Part shown: one piece after another, positions 1 to 8,576 of the stretch
How the letters are laid out: every line of letters begins with the position of its first letter
Numbering within the stretch: position 1 is the stretch's first letter
Origin: CBDFHC01 sp965247585
GTDB taxonomy: Bacteria; Chloroflexota; Dehalococcoidia; Lucifugimonadales; GCA-2712585
Reading direction: 5' to 3'
Assembly (NCBI GenBank): GCA_965247585.1
Contig: CBDFHC010000002.1
Coordinates: 186,001-250,000 of the forward strand
DNA: 64,000 nt
Notes under the pieces: generated by a model
The model's input: only the letters and a program-made list of their open reading frames with translations
Databases searched by the model: none
Told to the model about the DNA's origin: nothing
Position numbers and translations under genes: made by a program

Positions 1-114
1 CGGACTTGTAGTCGAGCATTGGTGGCTAGGTTTTACCTGTTTGAAGGGGCCGGGCAAACAATTATACCGTAACTGCGGCGGGCCTGCGCCGCGATTCGGG
101 AACGAAGGTCCAGG

Positions 115-1077
115 TTACGGGACGGTGCGGCGGTGCGGTGAGATGCCCACTGCCAGTTTCAGACCATCAATTCGGGTGAAGTCCCGCACGAAGTCAATGT
201 TTCCGTGCAGTTGCCTGGGCGAGAATCCAAATTGGCGAGGCACCGAATCCAGGTCACAGACGTTGTCCAAGGAAAGCATGTCAAGCTGGTGGCGGGTGGC
301 GGGAGGGTTGGACAAGACGGCCTGCATGATTGATAACAAGGGACGAACCATGGCCAGGGGCATATGGAGTTTGACGCGGCGCGACCGTAAGGTGGCCACG
401 ACGGCATCAAGTACCTGGTCGTAGGTGAGGTGGTGCGGGCCACCTATCTCCAGGGTGCTTCCTGTCAGGTCGGGGCGGTCCAAGCTCTGGGCAATACAGC
501 GCGCCACGTCGTCTACGTGGATGGGCTGGAAGCGGGTCCGCCCGTTGCCGAGCACCGGGACTGCTGGGAAGGCTTTCACCAAGGCGGCCAGGGTGGAGAG
601 AAACTCGTCGCCGGGGCCGAAGACGATGGATGGGCGCAAGATGGTGTACGGAAACCCGGCTTCGGCGGCAGCCCGCTCGCCGCGCCATTTGCTGTGGAGG
701 TATGGGAAACGCGGATTATCCTGGGCGCCGATGGCGCTGACGTGGACCAACCGTTTGACGCCCGCGGCGGAGGCGGCTTCGGCAACGTTACGCGCGCCCT
801 GGACGTTAATGGCGTCGAAGGTGGCGCCGCCCTTCTCTCGGATGACGGCAACCAGGTGGACGGCGGCGTCGACGCCGTTGAAGGCTGGGGTGAGGGACGC
901 CGGGTCTAACACGTCACCGAAATGGACGTCCACGCGGTCGCGGTCCAGGAGCGCGGCGGCGGCGGGGGTGCGGACGAGGCAGCGGACCGGGTTGCCCTGA
1001 TCCAGAAGAGTCTGAACTACCCTACGGCCGACGAACCCGGTGGCTCCGGTGATGAGGACGGTCATGGGAGGGTACAT
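115..1077 (-). CDS. NAD(P)-binding SDR-family protein (NDUFA9/atypical epimerase type)
   Basis: The 320-residue protein opens with the Rossmann motif TGATGFVGRRV at about residues 10-20, followed by an acidic position near residue 55 (HFGDVLD), as in extended and atypical short-chain dehydrogenases. The segment LHSKWRGERAAAEAGFPYTILRPSIVFGPGDEF matches in pattern the YxxxK-less NDUFA9/NmrA-like group: the usual Tyr is replaced and only the Lys region remains, so it may bind NAD(P)H without classical reductase activity. Such proteins act in quinone, isoprenoid or nucleotide-sugar metabolism; the substrate cannot be told here. Two ATGs (1077 and 1065) are possible starts and neither has a clear Shine-Dalgarno sequence. 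It is divergent from dnaE. Confidence 0.8.
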   Translation of the reverse strand: MYPPMTVLITGATGFVGRRVVQTLLDQGNPVRCLVRTPAAAALLDRDRVDVHFGDVLDPASLTPAFNGVDAAVHLVAVIREKGGATFDAINVQGARNVAEAASAAGVKRLVHVSAIGAQDNPRFPYLHSKWRGERAAAEAGFPYTILRPSIVFGPGDEFLSTLAALVKAFPAVPVLGNGRTRFQPIHVDDVARCIAQSLDRPDLTGSTLEIGGPHHLTYDQVLDAVVATLRSRRVKLHMPLAMVRPLLSIMQAVLSNPPATRHQLDMLSLDNVCDLDSVPRQFGFSPRQLHGNIDFVRDFTRIDGLKLAVGISPHRRTVP

Positions 1078-1259
1078 TTGCTAGTGGAGAGCTTCAGGTC
1101 TGCCATGAGATGTTCCGAATCAATGAGCGGGAACGAGTCAAGCTATGATACAACACTTGGTAGCAAATAGGTTCTGTTTTCCCTCATTTTGTGATTTGGT
1201 ACTCTTAGCGTCTTGACCCAACGGCGGCGATAATATATTTTACACTGACCGTTTTCATC

Positions 1260-4200
1260 ATGTTTACCCACCTTCATGTTCACACTGAATACAGCCTGCT
1301 TGATGGGATAAGCCGTATACCGGCGCTGGTGAAAGAGGCGGCATCGCAGGGGATGGACGCGCTGGCGATAACCGACCACGGCTCGCTGTATGGGGCGGTG
1401 GATTTCTATTCGGAGGCACTGGCAGCAGGGGTTAAACCGATCATTGGGTGTGAGGTGTACGAGGCGAAGGAGCACCGGCGCACCAAAGACCCCTCCGAGA
1501 AGAGCCCGGCCCACCTGACGGTGCTGGCGCAGAGCAACGCCGGTTACAAGAATCTGATCCAGCTTGGCACCAAGGCGCACCTGGAGGGATTCTACTACCG
1601 TCCCCGAGTGGACGACGAGCTACTGGAGTTGCACAACGAAGGTCTGGTAGTGATGTCCGGGTGTCCCAGCGCTAAGATACCACGGTTGATAGCCGAAGGG
1701 CGGATGGACGAGGCGGCCAAGCGGGCCGGTTGGTACAAAGAGCTGTTTGACGATAGGTTTTACCTGGAGGTACAGGAGCATCAGGGCGTCCCGGACCTGC
1801 CGGCGATAAACAAGGGATTGGTGGAGTTGGGGCGACGGTTGGACCTGCCGCTGGTGGCCACCAACGACAGCCATTACACCGCCAAAAGCGACGCTCACTT
1901 CCAGGACCTGCGGATCTGCATATCCACCAACAGCAACGTGAACGATGAAAACCGGCTGAAGATGGACGACGACTCGTTCTACCTGAAGAGCCCGGAGGAG
2001 ATGTTTGACCTGTTCAGAGAGCTGCCGGAAGCACTGGCCAACACGCGGCGAATCTCCGAGCAGTGCGAGGTCAAGCTGAACTTTGGGGAGCTGCACCTGC
2101 CGCGGTACACGGTGCCCGACGGCTCAACAGCGGAAGAGATGCTGGCGAGGCTCTGCTGGGAGGGACTACAGAGGCTCTACGGTGACGCGGACGAGGCGGT
2201 GAAGTCCAGGTTGGAATACGAGCTGGAGGTGATACGGCAGACCCAGTTTGCCAACTACTTCCTGGTGGTCTGGGACATTGTAGCGTTTGCCCGAGGGCAG
2301 GGCATTCTGCTGGGGGTTCGAGGGAGCGCCGCCGCCAGTCTAGCGTTGTACTGCCTGGGTGTGACCGAGTTGGACCCGCTGGAACACAAGCTGGTGTTCG
2401 AACGGTTTTTGAACGTTGAGCGCAAAGAGATGCCGGATATTGACATGGACTTCCAGGACGACCGGCGGGACCAGGTGCTGCGTTATGTCACGCAGCGGTA
2501 CGGTAAGGACAAAGTGGCGCAGATCATCACCTTCGGCACGATGGGTCCCAAGGCGGCGATCCGCGACGTAGGACGAGCCCTCGGCCTGACTTATTCGGAC
2601 ACGGACCGGATAGCCCGGCTGATTCCATTAAAGGTCCGGACGCTGGACGAGGCGATGGCGTCGACCCCGGAGATACGGGAGATATACGAATCCGACCAGG
2701 TGATGCGTGACCTGATAGACAACGCCAAGGGGCTGGAAAGGATAGCCCATCACGTGAGCACGCACGCCGCCGGCGTGGTGATATCAGAGGAGCCGCTGAC
2801 GGAATACGTTCCGCTTCAGCGGCCAGCGCGCGGCGATGAGAGCAGCGAGTTGGCCATGACCCAGTTCGCGATGGCCCCCATAGCGAAATTGGGCCTGTTG
2901 AAGATGGACTTCCTGGGTCTGACTAACCTGACCATCCTTGACAAGACGCTGAAGGTGCTGGAGGACAGCCGCGGGCTAAAGCTAGTGCTATCGCAGATTC
3001 CACTGGATGACGCTAAGACGTTCGCGCTGCTGTCTTCCGGGGAGACCAACGAGGTGTTCCAACTTGAAAGCGGGGGGATGCAGCGGAACATCAAGGAGCT
3101 GAAACCAAGCTCGCTAGGCGACGTGGCGGCGATGATAGCGTTGTACCGGCCAGGACCGATGGAGCAGATTCCCACGTTTATTGATGCCAAACATGGACGC
3201 AAACCCATGCGGTCGCCGCACCCCAGCCTGGACGAGATCCTTAAGGACACCTACGGGGTCATAGTGTACCAGGACCAGGTGCTGCTGATTCTGCAAACGT
3301 TCGCCGGCTACAGCCTGGGAGAAGCTGACATAGTCCGGAAGGCCATGGGGAAGAAGATTGCGGAGCTGATGAGCACGGAAAGGGAGAAGTTCACGCAGGG
3401 AGCGGTGGGAAAGGGCTTCAGCCCGGAGCTGGCAGAAGAGGTTTTCAACCTCATTGAGCCGTTCGCAGGATATGCGTTCAACAAAGCCCACAGCGTCAGC
3501 TACGGCCTGATTTCTTATTGGAACGCTTACTTCAAGGCCAATTATGCATTGGAGTACATGGCATCGGTGCTGAACGCCAGGCGGGACAAGCCGGAGAAAA
3601 TGGCCGCTGCGGTCCACGAGTGCCTGCGCATGGGTATTCCGGTGCTGGCTCCGGACGTGAACCGCAGCGGCGTAGAGTTTGGAATTGATCGGGATGCCGG
3701 CGGCAGTCTGGGAATCCGGTTTGGGCTGGCGGCGATCAAGAACCTGGGCGAAAACGCCGTTGCCACAGTAGTGGAGAGCCGGAAGGAGAAGGGAGCTTAC
3801 GAGTCGCTCAGTGACTTCGCCCGGCGAGCGGATTTTCGGGGGATCAACCGGAGGGTGATGGAGAGCCTAGTGAAGGCAGGAGCGCTGGATACGTTGGGTC
3901 CCCGGGGTCCGATGGTGGCCGCCATTGATTCGATACTGGCCCAGGCACAACAGGCGGCGCGGATGCGCGATACTGGGCAAACGAGCCTTTTCCAGGGACA
4001 TGCCAACGGTACGGTGGACAGGACGACTGAGATCCGGTTGAGCGGGGAAGACGCCAGCACCGCCGAGAAGGTGGCGTGGGAAAAGGAACTGCTGGGTACG
4101 GCTCTTTCTTCTAGTCCGCTGAAGGCTATAACGGCGACCGCGCCGGACAACGCCATAACCATGTTGGACCAGCTAAACAATGAGATGGAGGGTCAAAGGG

Positions 4201-4826
4201 TCTCGTTGTTTGGACAAATATCATCGGCGCAGGAGCGCACCACCAAGAATGGGCGTCCCTATTTGAACGCTTCGATTGAGTTGGTTGGCGGCACGGCTGA
4301 AGTGCTGGCGTGGCAAGAGACGCTGGAGAGGACCAGGGATTTGTGGAATGAAGGGGATTTCCTTCTGGTGGAGGGGAAGGTGGTGGTGAGGGGGGACGAG
4401 CTTTCGATTTATTGTGATAACGTCAGGCCTCAATCCGAACTTGGAGCCCCAGCGACGAAACATGCGCCTGAGCAGTCAAATGGATGGACCGCGCCAGCGC
4501 CGGCCAACAGGATGGAGCCACCTGCCGGTCACAACCAGGGGCAGGCGCGCACTATTGTGCTGAAGCTGGAAGAAAGCGATAACGAAGAGGTTGATAAGGA
4601 CTTATTGAAGGATGTGTTGGAGGCGATGCTGGAGTACCCTGGCAGGGACCGAGTCCATCTGGAGATTCTGACCCAGGGACGCCGGGTGAGAATGGACATG
4701 GCGATAAGTATCGGCCTGTGCGTGGAGCTGGAGTATAAACTTGGCGCTATGTTGGGACAGGACAGGGTATCCGTGACCGCGGGTACAAACGGAAACGGGA
4801 ACGGCAAAGCCAACGGGGCCTACTGA
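1260..4826 (+). CDS. dnaE: DNA polymerase III alpha subunit
   Basis: This is the replicative polymerase, 1188 residues, full length for DnaE. The N-terminal PHP domain has HLHVH at residues 4-8, TDHGSLYG, the GCEVYEA glutamate and NDSHY, so its metal site looks intact, unlike the degenerate E. coli copy. The palm carries PDIDMDFQDDRRDQV near residues 390-405. Helix-hairpin-helix (GINRRVMESLVKAGALD, about residues 860-880) and OB-fold (VSLFGQISSAQERTTKNGRPY, about 980) regions follow, and the C-terminus ends in a Gly/Asn-rich tail. The start lies only a few bases after a possible promoter (TTGACC 1213-1218, TATATT 1234-1239, 15-base spacer) and has no clear ribosome binding site, so the leader may be very short. 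Confidence 0.97.
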   Translation: MFTHLHVHTEYSLLDGISRIPALVKEAASQGMDALAITDHGSLYGAVDFYSEALAAGVKPIIGCEVYEAKEHRRTKDPSEKSPAHLTVLAQSNAGYKNLIQLGTKAHLEGFYYRPRVDDELLELHNEGLVVMSGCPSAKIPRLIAEGRMDEAAKRAGWYKELFDDRFYLEVQEHQGVPDLPAINKGLVELGRRLDLPLVATNDSHYTAKSDAHFQDLRICISTNSNVNDENRLKMDDDSFYLKSPEEMFDLFRELPEALANTRRISEQCEVKLNFGELHLPRYTVPDGSTAEEMLARLCWEGLQRLYGDADEAVKSRLEYELEVIRQTQFANYFLVVWDIVAFARGQGILLGVRGSAAASLALYCLGVTELDPLEHKLVFERFLNVERKEMPDIDMDFQDDRRDQVLRYVTQRYGKDKVAQIITFGTMGPKAAIRDVGRALGLTYSDTDRIARLIPLKVRTLDEAMASTPEIREIYESDQVMRDLIDNAKGLERIAHHVSTHAAGVVISEEPLTEYVPLQRPARGDESSELAMTQFAMAPIAKLGLLKMDFLGLTNLTILDKTLKVLEDSRGLKLVLSQIPLDDAKTFALLSSGETNEVFQLESGGMQRNIKELKPSSLGDVAAMIALYRPGPMEQIPTFIDAKHGRKPMRSPHPSLDEILKDTYGVIVYQDQVLLILQTFAGYSLGEADIVRKAMGKKIAELMSTEREKFTQGAVGKGFSPELAEEVFNLIEPFAGYAFNKAHSVSYGLISYWNAYFKANYALEYMASVLNARRDKPEKMAAAVHECLRMGIPVLAPDVNRSGVEFGIDRDAGGSLGIRFGLAAIKNLGENAVATVVESRKEKGAYESLSDFARRADFRGINRRVMESLVKAGALDTLGPRGPMVAAIDSILAQAQQAARMRDTGQTSLFQGHANGTVDRTTEIRLSGEDASTAEKVAWEKELLGTALSSSPLKAITATAPDNAITMLDQLNNEMEGQRVSLFGQISSAQERTTKNGRPYLNASIELVGGTAEVLAWQETLERTRDLWNEGDFLLVEGKVVVRGDELSIYCDNVRPQSELGAPATKHAPEQSNGWTAPAPANRMEPPAGHNQGQARTIVLKLEESDNEEVDKDLLKDVLEAMLEYPGRDRVHLEILTQGRRVRMDMAISIGLCVELEYKLGAMLGQDRVSVTAGTNGNGNGKANGAY

Positions 4827-4861
4827 AAACCGTTGTAGAGGTACACATCGCCATAAAGTGG

Positions 4862-5086
4862 GTGTATTTGGCCACGGCCCCAGACCAGCTTATAGCGGAG
4901 ATCTGGCGCAGCATGTTGGAAGAGGAAGGCGTTCCGGCGGTGGTGCGGCCGGGAGATGTTATCCCCTTCTTAGGCAGTGCATCATTGCCGGTGCGGCTAT
5001 TGGTTGATGAGAGGCGGAAAGAGGAGGCGCTGGCCCTGCTCACGGAGGAGTTTGAAGCCGGTGCCGAAGACCGGCCTCGATCTTAA
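4862..5086 (+). CDS. DUF2007-like small protein (putative signal-transducing protein)
   Basis: This 74-residue protein begins with GTG 36 bases after dnaE and is probably co-transcribed with it. The pattern (AEIWRSMLEEEGVPAVV, then SASLPVRLLVDERRKEEALALL) is that of the DUF2007 family: a small alpha/beta fold in which a helix selects between homologous subunits and a strand carries the VRLLV motif. The molecular role of the family is not established. The frame is open upstream of the GTG, so the start is not certain. Its last 47 bases overlap the end of the convergent ogt gene. Confidence 0.6.
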   Translation: MYLATAPDQLIAEIWRSMLEEEGVPAVVRPGDVIPFLGSASLPVRLLVDERRKEEALALLTEEFEAGAEDRPRS

Positions 5087-5567
5087 GGAGCCGGTCCTTT
5101 ACCGCAAGCCCCCCGGCGCCGTAGCCGTGTAGTCCACCGTCGCTGCCTATGACGCGGTGGCATGGGACCACCAAGACCACCCGGTTTCTAGCCATGGCCT
5201 GTCCGGCGGCGCGATAGGCCCTGGGGCGTCCAGCCTGAGCGGCCAGCCAGGCGTAGGAGCGAGTTTCCCCCAGCGGTATGGAGCGGCAGGCATCCCAGGC
5301 GGCTCGGTGGAACTCGGGGGCGTCATCGATGTCGAGGGTTAGATCGTCCAAATCGGCCCGTTTCCCCGAGAGGAGTCCCAGGACGGCGTCTTTGATCTGA
5401 AGCAGACGCTCGGGGGAATGCTCCACCCCAGAGAGGTGGGAGTCCAGGCTCTCCATGGCCGCATCCGGGGTGGGCTTCATACTGGCGTATCTGAGTCCAG
5501 CGTTAGAGACGACAGCGGCAAACCATCCCATTGGGGTTGGAAAGAGGTCATAGTGAAGCTGTCCCAC
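5040..5567 (-). CDS. ogt: methylated-DNA--protein-cysteine S-methyltransferase
   Basis: This suicide DNA-repair enzyme transfers the methyl group from O6-methylguanine to its own cysteine. The 175-residue sequence has the family signature VVPCHRVIGSDG with the acceptor Cys at about residue 134, the upstream RAAGQAMARNR DNA-binding segment, and an N-terminal RNase H-like region. The start is GTG at 5567, supported by AGGAGG six bases upstream. It is convergent with the small gene downstream of dnaE (47-base overlap of their ends) and divergent from the GNAT gene. Confidence 0.93.
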   Translation of the reverse strand: MGQLHYDLFPTPMGWFAAVVSNAGLRYASMKPTPDAAMESLDSHLSGVEHSPERLLQIKDAVLGLLSGKRADLDDLTLDIDDAPEFHRAAWDACRSIPLGETRSYAWLAAQAGRPRAYRAAGQAMARNRVVLVVPCHRVIGSDGGLHGYGAGGLAVKDRLLKIEAGLRHRLQTPP

Positions 5568-5760
5568 AGCGCGCCTCCTGAAGATGGATACATTCTATTA
5601 GAATGACGTGTAGCGCACCAGAGAGGACGGCGGTGGCAATGTTTGCGTACCACGTGATAGGCGGGCTAAAATCCACGAATCTCATCCCCTCAGATTCCGA
5701 CCCAGGCCAAAATCGCGTTAGATGAGATAGGACCTCACTCTCAAGTAAGAGGAGGCTGTC

Positions 5761-6351
5761 ATGATTCCAGACCTAACGCTGACCGAGGTATCCAGGGACG
5801 ACGTGGCCCGAATTGGCCGCTGGCTAGAGGACCCTGAAGTAATGGGCCTCTGGTACGGAGCTGACGAACAAGGGAAGCCGCTGCACATTGGCTACTCACC
5901 CAAAGAGATGTTGCAGGCCGACGAGGCGGAATGGGGACGGGTATTCAACGACGACACTCGGAAGGTCTTCTCGGTGTACGACGCGCAAGAGTCGCACATA
6001 GGCGAGGCGCAGATAGTGGTGGAGCCGCCGCTGCACGAGGCGCAGGCGTTCGTCATCATAGGAAGAAAGGACCTGTGGCTGCACCATTTCGGCTCGGCAG
6101 CGATGCTGAAGGTGCTGGATATTGCGTTTTACGAGTACAACCTTCACCGGATCTGGGTGGATGTTCCAGTGTACAACGTCCACGCGCAGCACATGTGCGA
6201 GAGGCTGGGATTCGTACTGGAAGGGCATCTCCGAAGCACGCACCCCAAAGACGGGGAATGGTATGACTCCGTGATCATGGGTCTGCTGGAGACGGAATAC
6301 GCCAGGAGGCGGCCCAGACTGTTGGAAATGATGAAACAGCCGGCGGTGTGA
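5761..6351 (+). CDS. GNAT family N-acetyltransferase
   Basis: The 196-residue protein fits the RimJ/RimL-like GNAT acetyltransferases: beta-strand and helix order is typical, and the C-terminal signature VDVPVYNVHAQHMCERLGF followed by EGHLRS matches the region that closes the acetyl-CoA pocket. The acceptor (ribosomal protein, amino sugar or small amine) cannot be determined. The start is well set by AGAGGAGG six bases upstream of the ATG. About 100 bases separate it from the SelW-like selenoprotein gene, so the two may be co-transcribed and end at the terminator at 6764-6795. Confidence 0.85.
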   Translation: MIPDLTLTEVSRDDVARIGRWLEDPEVMGLWYGADEQGKPLHIGYSPKEMLQADEAEWGRVFNDDTRKVFSVYDAQESHIGEAQIVVEPPLHEAQAFVIIGRKDLWLHHFGSAAMLKVLDIAFYEYNLHRIWVDVPVYNVHAQHMCERLGFVLEGHLRSTHPKDGEWYDSVIMGLLETEYARRRPRLLEMMKQPAV

Positions 6352-6454
6352 TGGCGGGATAGCGGGTAGGCACAGGGTCAGCGAGACCGAATATCTTGCT
6401 AACCGGAAATCGTTTGGATATGCTTGCCCAAATGGCCAGAGGAGGAATGGACTG

Positions 6455-6730
6455 ATGATCGGTAAGTTCACTATCGATTGTCTGTATTGCGTGCCTTGAG
6501 GCCACCATGCGACGGCGGCCTGGATGGTCAACGAATTTTTCCATGCGTATGGAACCGACGCAGCCATAAGCGTGACCGCCGAAGAGGGCGGGCGATTTGA
6601 GGTAAGGGTTGACGGCGAAAAGGTCTGGGACCGGAAGGAAGCCGGGAACATTTACCCCAGCCTAAAAGAGGTCAGAGAGATAAAGGCGATCATCAACCAG
6701 AAGCTGGAGGCTGTAGCAGCAGGCGGCTAG
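6455..6730 (+). CDS. SelW/Rdx-family selenoprotein (Sec at codon 15)
   Basis: A thioredoxin-fold Rdx (SelT/SelW/SelH) protein of 91 residues if TGA at 6497-6499 is read as selenocysteine. The N-terminus reads MIGKFTIDCLYCVPU and continues in the same frame with GHHATAAWMVNEFF and FEVRVDGEKVWDRKEAG, the family's core. Rdx proteins have CxxC or CxxU exactly here, so Cys12-V-P-U15 is the redox pair; an extra Cys9 gives C-x2-C-x2-U. GGAGG at 6441-6445 sets the ATG at 6455, so translation must cross the TGA; a start at ATG 6524 would delete the redox motif. A hairpin fitting a SECIS follows. Rdx proteins are thought to be thiol oxidoreductases; the partner is unknown. A Cys-to-stop mutation is less likely given three similar cases nearby. 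Confidence 0.85.
6513..6533 (+). promoter_or_regulatory. putative bacterial SECIS element of the SelW-like gene
   Basis: The hairpin begins 13 bases after the TGA. Stem pairs are 6513-6514 with 6532-6533 and 6517-6520 with 6526-6529 (one G-U), separated by a 2x2 internal loop. The apical loop UGGAU at 6521-6525 starts 21 bases after the TGA and has G as its second base. It is the weakest stem of the four candidates, and alternative pairings exist (for example 6504-6508 with 6524-6528). Confidence 0.55.
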
Positions 6731-6763
6731 ATGTAGCTGAGGCTATCTATTCTGCAAAATAGT

Positions 6764-6795
6764 AGCGGTCCCCGTTAAAACGGGGACCGCTTTTT
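6764..6795 (+). terminator. intrinsic terminator after the SelW-like gene
   Basis: A perfect inverted repeat (6764-6774 with 6781-6791, arms AGCGGTCCCCG / CGGGGACCGCT) with loop TTAAAA runs directly into a T-tract. It lies 34 bases after the selenoprotein stop codon and is correctly placed to end that transcript. Confidence 0.9.
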
Positions 6796-6848
6796 GTTTG
6801 ATGGGCAAGTCTTGGCGGCAACAGCCAGTGGGCGGGCTCAAGAACGCG

Positions 6849-8426
6849 TTAGGTTGACGCCCTGCCGCGGCGGACGGCACGGCCGGCGAGGGCGCCGGTG
6901 TGCTCGCCATCATCTATCACCACGGCGCCGTTGACGATAACGTAGTCAATGCCGATGGGAAACTGTTTGGGCTGGGTGCGAGTGGCGGGAGATTTAACGG
7001 TGTCCGGGTTGAAGATGACGATATCGGCTTTTTTACCGTTCATAAGGGTACCGCGATCAGGAATACCGAGCCGCTGGGCGGCGTAGGAGGTCATTTTGCG
7101 GATGGCCTCCGGCAGCACCATGCGTTTCTCTTCACGTACATACTCGGCCAGGATGGTGGGAAAGGTGCCGTAGGTCCGGGGGCTGGGGAAGTCGCCGAGG
7201 AGCAATGCATCGGTGCCGACCATGGAGAGGGGATGGGTGATGAACTTGGCGAGGGTGGTGCCGTTGACGCCAGGGGCTACATACGAGACTTGCAGGTCTT
7301 CGTCCAGCAAGAGATCGCACATGGCGTCTAACTCGTCTTTGCCCATCATATTCGCCACTTCGGAGACGGACTTACCTTCGAATTGATGGTTGTGAGGACG
7401 CTTGAAGTAGGTGAGCCAAATATCCTGGTACGACAATCCGCGGGTAAACATATCTTGCCGAAGCCGGTCTCTGCCCTCTTCTGAGGACAGTACCTCTTTC
7501 ATGCGCTCCGGACCGCCCTCCTGGCACCACTGGGGGAAGTTGATAGTGAGCCGGGTGCTGCTAAACAGATAGGGGTAGCTATCGAATGTGACGTCCAGGC
7601 CTTCGGCCCTGCCAGCCTCCACCAGATCGATGAGCTTCTGGCCACCAGCCGGGTGGGACATTCGCTGGTAGAAGTGGGTCAGATGACAAGGGATGCCACT
7701 TTTGCGGCAAATCTCGAGAGCCTCTTTGGGAGGGTCAAGGTAGCGGTCACCAAGAGTGTTGCGGAGGTGGGTGTGGTAGATCCCTCCCAGGCGGGCGGCC
7801 TCTTTGGAGAGCTCAATAAGCTCTTGCGTATCGGCGAAGCTGCCGGGCGGGTAGTCCAGCCCGGTGGAGAGGCCATAGGCGCCCTCTTCCATGCCTTCCC
7901 GGAGCAGGGACTTCATGTTCTCCAGCTCCGCGCCGGAAGCTGGCTTGTCGTCCCACCCCACGGTGGCAATGCGCAGGGGCGAGTTGCCTATGATGTAGGC
8001 GACGTTTACGGCGACCTTCTGGTCGAACATGGAGAGGTACTCGGCAACGGTGGACCAACGGCCCGGTAGAGGTGGGTTGCCGTCCAGCCCCGAGTTGAGC
8101 TCCACAAAGCGCAGGAAGTCTTCGTGGTTCTTGAAGGGCGCATAGGAGTTGCCGTCTATGCCCACCAGCTCTGTAGTGATACCCTGACGCACCTTGGGCT
8201 CATGTTGCGGTTCGGCCAGGATGACGAGGCCGGAATGGGCGTGCATGTCGATGAAGCCGGGACACACGATCCGGCGAGCGGCGTCAATGGTGCGGACAGC
8301 CTCGACGGAGGAGAGGTCCCCACGGAAAACGGTGACGCTCTCATTTTCCACGCCGACGGCGCCGAAAAAGGCGGAGTTCCCGGTGCCGTCAATGACCCAG
8401 GCGTTCGTGATTAGCAGGTCCAACAT
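6849..8426 (-). CDS. N-acyl-D-amino-acid deacylase (D-aminoacylase, amidohydrolase superfamily)
   Basis: A metal-dependent hydrolase of about 525 residues that would release D-amino acids from N-acyl derivatives. The beta-sandwich N-terminus (MLDLLITNAWVIDGTG) leads to PGFIDMHAHSG, the first metal-binding HxH. YHTHLRNT and CHLTHF supply further histidines; the catalytic region VGTDALLLGDFPSPRTYGTFP carries the Asp and the RxYGTFP signature of D-aminoacylases. The start at 8426 is preferred over ATG 8462 because a GGGGG stretch lies six bases before it and the longer N-terminus is not family-like. The neighbouring D-threonine-aldolase-like genes and the transporter support a D-amino-acid pathway. 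Dihydropyrimidinase-like activity is less likely. Confidence 0.88.
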   Translation of the reverse strand: MLDLLITNAWVIDGTGNSAFFGAVGVENESVTVFRGDLSSVEAVRTIDAARRIVCPGFIDMHAHSGLVILAEPQHEPKVRQGITTELVGIDGNSYAPFKNHEDFLRFVELNSGLDGNPPLPGRWSTVAEYLSMFDQKVAVNVAYIIGNSPLRIATVGWDDKPASGAELENMKSLLREGMEEGAYGLSTGLDYPPGSFADTQELIELSKEAARLGGIYHTHLRNTLGDRYLDPPKEALEICRKSGIPCHLTHFYQRMSHPAGGQKLIDLVEAGRAEGLDVTFDSYPYLFSSTRLTINFPQWCQEGGPERMKEVLSSEEGRDRLRQDMFTRGLSYQDIWLTYFKRPHNHQFEGKSVSEVANMMGKDELDAMCDLLLDEDLQVSYVAPGVNGTTLAKFITHPLSMVGTDALLLGDFPSPRTYGTFPTILAEYVREEKRMVLPEAIRKMTSYAAQRLGIPDRGTLMNGKKADIVIFNPDTVKSPATRTQPKQFPIGIDYVIVNGAVVIDDGEHTGALAGRAVRRGRAST

Positions 8427-8576
8427 TGCCAACCCCCGTTTGCAATCCGAGCGACGCGGCATATGATAGCACAGCGTCTTGCCCCGGTCCGGCGGCGGCG
8501 GGGTTGACCTGGTTTTATATCAACCTAGAATGTAGGCTACTGACAGCCCGGAAAGGTCCTGGGGAAAGGAAAAAGC

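Noticed and set aside
1..114. GCGGCG...CGCCGC inverted repeat as a terminator for the minus-strand SDR gene
   Set aside because: The stem is short and no T-tract follows on the minus strand, so it is not called. No gene is seen in bases 1-114.
425..1000. Plus-strand frames opposite the SDR gene
   Set aside because: They are antisense shadows with Arg/Ala/Gly-rich translations and no similarity to known proteins; the SDR frame has clear motifs.
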